This document shows, one piece after another, positions 8,366-13,456 of a stretch of 13,456 nucleotides of DNA. The notes beneath the pieces were generated by a model. The model saw only the letters and a program-made list of their open reading frames with translations, did no database searches and was not told the origin of the DNA. Both the position numbers and the translations under genes were made by a program. The DNA is from Isotricha intestinalis (Eukaryota > Ciliophora > Litostomatea > Vestibuliferida > Isotrichidae). Within the stretch, counting starts at the first letter, position 1, and each line of letters opens with the position of its first letter. The stretch lies in assembly GCA_023807065.1 (NCBI GenBank), contig JAJJLU010004411.1, forward strand, positions 1 through 13,456, read 5' to 3'.

Positions 8366-9610
8366 ATGATTGATATTAATAAACAAATTTCTGATATGGA
8401 AAATACTATTATTTCTTTACAAAATGAGAAAATGAAATTAAATGATACTATTGATTCTATAAATTCTGAACTTAATTTAACTAAGAAAGAATTAGAAAAA
8501 ATAAAAGGAAATTTATTGATTTTAAAAGAAGAAAAAAATGAAATTGGAATTATGAATAATAAACTTATTATGGAAAAATCACAATTAGAAGAAAAATATC
8601 TTAAGTTACAAAAAGAAAAAGAAGAAAATAAAAAAGAAAGTGAAGAATTTAAAAAATTAAAAAGTGAAAATGAAAAAATGATTTTTCAAATGGATAATTT
8701 TAAAAAGGACACTTTAAAACAAATTGAGGAATTAAATTCAGAAATAATGAAATTAAAAAATGAAAATATGAAATTAAAAAATGAAAACATTAAAAATGTA
8801 GATTTAGCAGAATTAGATAAATTAAAAAATGAAAATAATAGTTTAAAACAAGATAATGAGAAATATATAAATGATATTCAAAAAAATGTAGAAGATTTAG
8901 TTAAAGTAAAGAATGATATGAGTATAAAAAATGAAAAAATTGCAGGATATAAAAAGAAAGTAGATAAATTAGAAGCTGATAATAAACTAAAAAGTGAACA
9001 TATTACAAAAATAAATAGTCAAAATGAATTATTAATGAAAACTATAAAAGAAAAAGAAGATGAAATATTTAATTATAAAAAAGAAAAATCAAAATTATCA
9101 ACTGAAAAAGCAGATATTATAGTTGAAAATGCATCTTTAAAAGAGAAAGAAAGAAATTTTGAAATTCAAATTGAAACTATTGAAAATAATCATAAGGAAA
9201 ATTTAAAATTAATTAAAAAAAATTATGAAGAATTGTTAGAAAAAAATAAAAAAGAATTACAAGAAGTTAAATTAAAAAAAAATTCTGATAATATGTTAGT
9301 AAATATTAAAAAAAAATGTAATGAATATATTTCAAGATTTTTAAAAGAATTAAATGAAATTCAATATTTAGTAGATAAAAGATTGTTATCTGAAATATTA
9401 ATTAAAGTTCTTGATCCAAATTGTGATTCTTATGTTAAAAATTATTTATTAGAAACAATTTCAAGTATAATGTCTTTTTCAAATGAAGAAAGAATAAAAA
9501 TTAATTTACCTAGAAAAAACTATGACAAACATAATGAAAGTGATAATATTAGTTATAATCATCTCTTATCAATTGTTATGGATTTTAAAATATATTTATC
9601 TAAAATATAA
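8366..9610 (+). CDS. Golgin-like coiled-coil protein with C-terminal GRAB domain
   Basis: A 414-residue protein. Residues 1-325 form an almost continuous Lys/Glu/Asn-rich coiled coil with repeated LKNEN units (about 130-160). Near the C-terminus, residues 336-384 read VDKRLLSEIL...DPNCDSYVKNYLLETISSIMSFSNEERIKINL. This matches the layout of the GRIP-related Arf-binding (GRAB) domain of Rud3/GMAP-210 golgins: a VD(K/R) start, a two-helix core with a 'vL..m.siL.fs.eE' end, and a Gly/Asn-Leu exit. Such golgins tether vesicles at the cis-Golgi through Arf-family GTPases. It is shorter than fungal Rud3 and far shorter than GMAP-210. The coiled coil alone would be uninformative, so the call depends on the C-terminal block. 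A sizeable tail after the domain (385-414) is not recognised. The ATG context is TTTCATG and the stop is TAA. Confidence 0.85.
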   Translation: MIDINKQISDMENTIISLQNEKMKLNDTIDSINSELNLTKKELEKIKGNLLILKEEKNEIGIMNNKLIMEKSQLEEKYLKLQKEKEENKKESEEFKKLKSENEKMIFQMDNFKKDTLKQIEELNSEIMKLKNENMKLKNENIKNVDLAELDKLKNENNSLKQDNEKYINDIQKNVEDLVKVKNDMSIKNEKIAGYKKKVDKLEADNKLKSEHITKINSQNELLMKTIKEKEDEIFNYKKEKSKLSTEKADIIVENASLKEKERNFEIQIETIENNHKENLKLIKKNYEELLEKNKKELQEVKLKKNSDNMLVNIKKKCNEYISRFLKELNEIQYLVDKRLLSEILIKVLDPNCDSYVKNYLLETISSIMSFSNEERIKINLPRKNYDKHNESDNISYNHLLSIVMDFKIYLSKI

Positions 9611-9715
9611 AATTAAAAAAAGAAAAATTTGTATGAGAGTTGTTAATTTTATAAATTATATATATTATTAAATATATTTATTTAAATATGTTATTTAATT
9701 ATAACATATAATAAT
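9611..9715. other. Convergent intergenic gap with a short hairpin
   Basis: A 105-base AT-rich gap between two tail-to-tail genes. It contains a perfect 9-bp stem, ATATGTTAT at 9686-9694 and ATAACATAT at 9701-9709, with a 6-base loop. A 9-bp stem is not very unlikely by chance at this composition. It is noted because the other convergent gap in the window also has an inverted repeat. Confidence 0.4.
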
Positions 9716-10567
9716 TTAATTTACATAAAATTTATGAGGAGTTAATTTAGGATTTCCAATTTTATTTGTTTCTCCAAAACCTGCAATTTTATAAATATTT
9801 TGATTATTATTTAATAATGATAATTTCTGAAGAGATGTATTATTAAATATACTTTGTATTTCTTCTTTTTCATTTGAATCACCATTTGTACAAAATCTTT
9901 TTATTTTCTTATTGAAACTATCATTTTTATTTTGAGGAGTTATTACACTTATATCTAAATCCTTTAAATTTAATTGTATTGCTTTTTTAGTATTATCTTT
10001 TTTCTTTTTACTTAATAAATTATAATTACCTAATAAACAATCATTACTTTTATTTAAAGTCAATGTAGGTCTATTTACATTTGAATTATCATTAAAAGGA
10101 TTATGTATAATTAATTTATTTGTAAATTCTTCAAGAAAATTATTTTTATTATCTTCTATTTCTCTTTGATAAGAATAATCATATCTGGGATTTTGCATTG
10201 AACTATTAGAGTAAAAAATATTTCTATTACTTGAATTTGGCATTAAAGGTGATTTCATTATATTATTAATTTGTATATTTTGGGATTTAAAAGGAGAATA
10301 GTCTTTATCATTATTATTGAAATCGTTTTGAGAATGTTTTGATATTTCTTCTTTACAATATGCTTTTACAATATTATTACAAATTGAACATCTAAATAAA
10401 GCATTACCTAAAAGTTTTTTTGTAATTTTACTGCAATTTAAGCAATATGCTGTTTTTTCATTACACATTTTACATTTATATAATATAAAAGAATTAGAAC
10501 TTGTAATAAAAGGTGATTCACAAATATAACAAACTAAATCTGAAGAAACTTCTGAAATTTCAGCCAT
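9716..10567 (-). CDS. Hypothetical protein with N-terminal Cys-rich zinc-binding module
   Basis: A 283-residue protein. The first 71 residues carry four CxxC pairs: C13/C16 (CYIC), C32/C35 (CKMC), C42/C45 (CLNC) and C60/C63 (CSIC), plus C71. The spacing could hold two zinc ions in zinc-ribbon or treble-clef knuckles; it lacks the His of classical RING fingers, and I cannot place it in a named family. The remaining 210 residues are Asn/Ser/Lys-rich and apparently disordered, with short Pro/Leu-containing blocks (SPLMPNSSNR, NLKDLDISVITPQNK, AGFGETNKIGNPKLTPHKF) that could be binding motifs. No membrane helix is present. The likely role is protein or nucleic-acid binding, not determinable further. 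The start is ATGGCT after an A/T-rich leader and the stop is TAA. Confidence 0.85.
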   Translation of the reverse strand: MAEISEVSSDLVCYICESPFITSSNSFILYKCKMCNEKTAYCLNCSKITKKLLGNALFRCSICNNIVKAYCKEEISKHSQNDFNNNDKDYSPFKSQNIQINNIMKSPLMPNSSNRNIFYSNSSMQNPRYDYSYQREIEDNKNNFLEEFTNKLIIHNPFNDNSNVNRPTLTLNKSNDCLLGNYNLLSKKKKDNTKKAIQLNLKDLDISVITPQNKNDSFNKKIKRFCTNGDSNEKEEIQSIFNNTSLQKLSLLNNNQNIYKIAGFGETNKIGNPKLTPHKFYVN

Positions 10568-10812
10568 TTAAATTTATTTTTTTTACTTTAACTAAAAAAT
10601 AATATATATAGTCAATAATTAGAAAATTAAAATTTAATAATCTTAAATTTTTTTATAAGTTAATAAACTACCCAATAATAAGTGTTAAATAATAAATTAA
10701 AATAATAAATAAATAATTTTTAAATTAAATTTATTGAAATTAAATGAAATTTATCCATAAAAAACATAAAATATTAAAAAATCTATAAAACATTTATGAT
10801 ATTTGAAAATAT
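10568..10812. other. AT-rich intergenic region, no gene seen
   Basis: This 245-base stretch separates two minus-strand genes in tandem and is the longest gene-free stretch between intact genes here. It is almost entirely A/T with short homopolymers. I see no tRNA, no coding frame and no repeat; it presumably holds the 3' untranslated region of the repeat-protein gene and the promoter of the Cys-rich gene. Confidence 0.6.
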
Positions 10813-13456
10813 TCATTGTTTTGATTGTTTAAAATCCAATAACAATGATTTTTCTTTGAAACATCTCTTACAAATATCAAGTCCATATTTTCTAATTACT
10901 TCATTATTTTTTTTACAGATTCTGCAATAACGTGAATTTTTACCATATAATTTATTTTGATTTCTTATTTTATGAGGTAAAACTATTCTATTATTTGTAA
11001 TTGTTTGAATTACTAGAATTTTACTTAAAAATCTATTTCTCTTATTTTCATTAACTTTATTAATATCATTTTCATTTAATTTATTTAATATTTTTGATTT
11101 GAAATTTTTCTTTGGTTTTGATTTTAAAATATCTCTTTGTTGTTCAATTAAATTTATTTCTTCACTTTGGAATGTTTCTGTTATTGGCTCTCCTATTAAA
11201 ATTTTACTTGTTGTTCTTAATATTATTGGTTGTTCGGTTATAACATTTTCTTTTTCTTCCAATTTAAATGTTACTATAGAATGATTATTTGGTAGTGTTT
11301 TTTGACTTGGAGATAATGGAGCATCAAATTTTACTCTTTTTGGACTTCTGTTTGTGTAAATTATTGGTTTTATCTTTTTTTCTTTTGGTTTTGGAGGATC
11401 TTCACATTCATTTATTATTATTTTTATTTTATTTTTTTCTTGTTTTCTCTCTGCACTTTGCTTTATTAAGTCATTTGCTATCTGTTCTACTAATTTATTA
11501 TATAATTTATTAGTTAAAGGTTCTAAGGTTCTTTCTTTTTTTTGTTTTATCATGTCTAATGCTATGTCTTCAACAAATTTGTTATAATGAATATCTTGGG
11601 AAGGATGTTTTTTAATGCATGTTTTGAATTCTTTTTTCATTGACTCATTTTTTTTATTATGTTGCATTATTAAGTCATTTACAATATCATCAATTAATTT
11701 ATCATACGGATCAATAATGATATATTTATTATCTTGTATATCTTCTGGATTTATATTTTTAATTCTTTTTCTTTCATTTCTTTGATTGATTAAATCATCA
11801 ACAATATCTTCAACTAATTTATCATATGGGTCATTAATTCTATATTTTATATTAGTTTTAGATTCTGGTTTTATTCCTTTAATTCCTTTTCTTTCATTAT
11901 TTTGCTTGATTAAATCATCTACTATATCTTCTACTAATTTATCATAAGGATCTAATATAAATCTTTCAGGTTTTACTTTATTATTATTTAATTCTTTTAA
12001 TATTTTCTGATTTTTCATATCTTGATTTAATTGATTTAAAAATTTATTATAATTATCCTCTCTTTCTAAATTATCTGGTAATTCTCTATCTTTTAATATT
12101 TTTTGATTCATTAAATTATTCATTATTTCATCTAATAAATCATCAAAATGTTTAATATTCTTCTTAATTTCTTCTTTAGGTTTAATTAATTGTTCATTAG
12201 GTATTTCTTCAATTAATTCTTCTATTTCTGGTTCTTCTTCTCTTTCTTTCTTTTTTATTATTAAATCTTTTACTATATCATTAACAAATCTATCATAAGG
12301 ATCTTTAATATTTTCTCTAATTTTTTTATATTCTTCTTTATCTAATTCTTCTATTTCTGGTTCTTCTTCTCTTTCTTTCTTTTTTATCACTAAATCTTTT
12401 ACTATATCATTAACAAATCTATCATATGAATTTTCCTTTATTTTTGGTTTAATAATATTGTCTATTTTACTAATATTTTCTATTTGAATTGGTGATTCTT
12501 TTGTCAAAAGTTTATTTTTACTTCTTAATTTTTTTTGATTAATCATATTATCTGCAATTTCTTTAGTAAATAAATTATAAGAACTATCTGACGAAATCTC
12601 TGGATTTCTATTATTTTTTTGATTAACCAAATTATTTATATAACTATTAACAAATTGTTCATAATAATAATCCATGATTTTATTTCTTTCATCTCTTTGT
12701 TTAATTAAATCATTGACTATATCATCAACTAATTTATTATATGGTTTATTAAAATCAGGAATTTCAGTTTCAATATTTGGTTTATGTAATTTATCAGTTA
12801 ATTTAATTTGTTCTTTTCTTTCTCTTTTTACATCATCAATAATTTCTTCAACATAATCCATATAAGAATCTTTAATTTCATTATGATCTGTTAGTTCTTT
12901 ATTTGATTTTTCAATTCTTTCATGTTTTTGTTCAACAATTTTATCATATGAATCTCTTAATTTATTACTTTCTGATTTTATATCTTCATTTTCTTCAATT
13001 AAAGTATCTAATCTTTCTGGTATTTCTTTTATTGTTTCAGCTCTTAATTTTTTCTTTATGATTAAAGATTTAACTATATTTTCTACAAATTTATCATAAG
13101 GATCAATTATATTTTCTAAAGTTTCAATTGGAGTTATTTCATTATATTCTTCTTCTTCTCTTTCTTTTTGTTTTAAAATCATATCTCTTGTAATATCATT
13201 TACTAAATTTTCATATGCATTTTTAATTCTCTTCGGCTCTTCTTTAATAATAATTTTATTTTCTTCTTTTAAAGAAGGATATTTAATTCTTTCTCGTTTT
13301 TGTTCAATCATATCATGAGCAACATCATTTACAAATTTGTCATAAGAATTTCTTAATATATTTATAGGTTGCATTTCAATAATTCTTTTTCTTTCATTTC
13401 TTTGATTGATTAAATCATCAACAATATCTTCAACTAATTTATCATATGGGTCATTA
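10813..13456 (-). CDS. Amphipathic-helix repeat protein with C-terminal uS14/RPS29 zinc ribbon (5' partial)
   Basis: The frame is open from the right edge to TGA at 10813-10815. The first in-frame ATG (13372-13374) would give 853 residues, but a complete further repeat unit lies in frame upstream of it, so the true start is probably outside. Counting from that ATG, residues 11-640 hold 17 units of the form (D/N)(P/S)YDKxVxDIVxDLIxxxxER at uneven spacing (about 25-50 residues); unit 4 (142-157) has lost its middle. Residues 640-800 are a basic linker with SPKRVKF (677-683). Residues 805-853 are a uS14 (RPS29) zinc ribbon: YGKNSRYCRIC, IRKYGLDICKRCF, with C817, C820, C835 and C838 at the exact CX2C-X14-CX2C spacing of cytosolic RPS29. 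No ATG lies near the ribbon, so a separate RPS29 gene is not visible. uS14 normally sits in the small ribosomal subunit near 18S rRNA; whether this version enters ribosomes is unknown. The helices resemble PKA-anchoring helices. Confidence 0.9.
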   Translation of the reverse strand, partial: NDPYDKLVEDIVDDLINQRNERKRIIEMQPINILRNSYDKFVNDVAHDMIEQKRERIKYPSLKEENKIIIKEEPKRIKNAYENLVNDITRDMILKQKEREEEEYNEITPIETLENIIDPYDKFVENIVKSLIIKKKLRAETIKEIPERLDTLIEENEDIKSESNKLRDSYDKIVEQKHERIEKSNKELTDHNEIKDSYMDYVEEIIDDVKRERKEQIKLTDKLHKPNIETEIPDFNKPYNKLVDDIVNDLIKQRDERNKIMDYYYEQFVNSYINNLVNQKNNRNPEISSDSSYNLFTKEIADNMINQKKLRSKNKLLTKESPIQIENISKIDNIIKPKIKENSYDRFVNDIVKDLVIKKKEREEEPEIEELDKEEYKKIRENIKDPYDRFVNDIVKDLIIKKKEREEEPEIEELIEEIPNEQLIKPKEEIKKNIKHFDDLLDEIMNNLMNQKILKDRELPDNLEREDNYNKFLNQLNQDMKNQKILKELNNNKVKPERFILDPYDKLVEDIVDDLIKQNNERKGIKGIKPESKTNIKYRINDPYDKLVEDIVDDLINQRNERKRIKNINPEDIQDNKYIIIDPYDKLIDDIVNDLIMQHNKKNESMKKEFKTCIKKHPSQDIHYNKFVEDIALDMIKQKKERTLEPLTNKLYNKLVEQIANDLIKQSAERKQEKNKIKIIINECEDPPKPKEKKIKPIIYTNRSPKRVKFDAPLSPSQKTLPNNHSIVTFKLEEKENVITEQPIILRTTSKILIGEPITETFQSEEINLIEQQRDILKSKPKKNFKSKILNKLNENDINKVNENKRNRFLSKILVIQTITNNRIVLPHKIRNQNKLYGKNSRYCRICKKNNEVIRKYGLDICKRCFKEKSLLLDFKQSKQ
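11760..11836 (-). repeat. 77-nt direct repeat, internal copy
   Basis: This stretch, encoding most of repeat unit 14 (DPYDKLVEDIVDDLINQ), is identical over 77 bases to the last 77 bases of the window. Identity stops at 11759 (t versus a at 13379). Confidence 0.95.
12214..12426 (-). repeat. Recent in-frame tandem duplication, period 129 nt
   Basis: Bases 12214-12297 recur at 12343-12426 with 82 of 84 positions identical. The offset is 129 bases, exactly 43 codons. The copies encode repeat units 9 and 10 plus the acidic EEEPEIEEL that follows each. Near-identity at DNA level against divergent flanking units indicates recent duplication or gene conversion. Confidence 0.9.
13380..13456 (-). repeat. 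77-nt direct repeat, terminal copy at window edge
   Basis: This is an exact copy of 11760-11836 and runs right up to the last base. It is in frame with the downstream repeat protein and supplies a further complete helix unit. An exact k-length match at a sequence end is what a de Bruijn-graph assembler leaves where it cannot resolve a repeat. Confidence 0.95.

Larger units (their letters stand above)
11455..13344 (-). repeat. Coding array of 17 amphipathic-helix repeats
   Basis: Units start (residue numbers from the 13374 ATG) at about 11, 54, 93, 143, 171, 212, 238, 266, 317, 360, 409, 442, 477, 517, 557, 597 and 625. The core is YDKLVEDIVDDLIKQ, with conserved aromatic Y/F, paired hydrophobics every four residues and a trailing basic ER/KK. 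Linkers differ in length and sequence, so only the helix is under constraint. Adjacent units 9/10 and 13/14 are close copies at DNA level. Confidence 0.9.

Noticed and set aside
10568..10812. A tRNA or small RNA gene in the longest gap.
   Set aside because: No T-loop or box sequences and almost no G/C to form the stems.
11099..11513. Two plus-strand frames of 61 and 74 codons, hydrophobic and Leu/Phe-rich.
   Set aside because: They are antisense shadows of the Lys/Glu-rich linker of the repeat protein.
12674..12856. Plus-strand 60-codon frame.
   Set aside because: It is antisense to the helix repeats; the repeat structure is only explained by the minus frame.
11455..13456. CRISPR-like or satellite array.
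   Set aside because: Unit spacing and sequence vary, periods are multiples of three, and conservation follows codons, so the repeat is protein-level.
1..13456. Origin in an anaerobic (Neocallimastix-type) fungus, also AT-rich, with Asn runs, the standard code and flagellated zoospores.
   Set aside because: Gene spacing of 50-250 bases with no introns is much tighter than expected for those fungi. Not fully excluded; a phylogeny would decide.

Overview
This 13.5-kb window is nuclear DNA from a microbial eukaryote. It is very AT-rich and holds seven long uninterrupted reading frames packed on both strands, with gaps of only 54 to 245 bases and no visible introns. Low-complexity Asn/Lys/Ile-rich linkers, an asparagine homopolymer, calmodulin-type IQ motifs, a POC5-like centriole protein, a p25-alpha/TPPP-like protein, a GRAB-domain golgin and remains of a cyclic-nucleotide-binding-domain protein point to a ciliated protist. 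The compact layout suggests a ciliate macronucleus. The seven intact genes end in TAA (five) or TGA (two). None contains an in-frame TAA, TAG or TGA across about 3,700 codons, and the glutamines I checked are CAA, rarely CAG. This fits the standard code rather than the UAA/UAG=Gln code of Tetrahymena or Paramecium. A litostome or heterotrich relative is an inference only.

Layout. Positions 1-1427 (minus) carry a broken gene whose best-preserved part is a cyclic-nucleotide-binding-like domain, with at least three frame changes and several nonsense codons. Positions 1496-7295 hold three plus-strand genes in tandem: an FCP1/SCP-type phosphatase, a p25-alpha-like protein of unknown role, and an IQ-motif protein with a carbohydrate-binding-like beta domain. 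A convergent gap with a hairpin follows. Then come a divergent pair sharing a 56-bp spacer: a POC5-like Sfi1-repeat protein (minus) and a GRAB-domain golgin (plus). The golgin converges, across a second hairpin-bearing gap, on a Cys-rich putative zinc protein (minus). The rest is a large repeat protein (minus), open at the right edge.

The most unusual gene is the last. It encodes at least 17 copies of a roughly 20-residue amphipathic helix with the paired-hydrophobic spacing of PKA-anchoring (AKAP) helices, then a linker with a KRVKF (PP1-docking-like) motif, and finally a well-conserved eukaryotic uS14/RPS29 zinc ribbon. The final 77 bases of the window exactly repeat positions 11760-11836. 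The gene therefore continues past the edge, and the contig probably stops there for an assembly reason.

There is no operon logic here, since eukaryotic neighbours need not be related. Several products (POC5-like, IQ, p25-alpha-like, possible PKA scaffold) are nevertheless compatible with cytoskeleton, basal-body or cilium biology.
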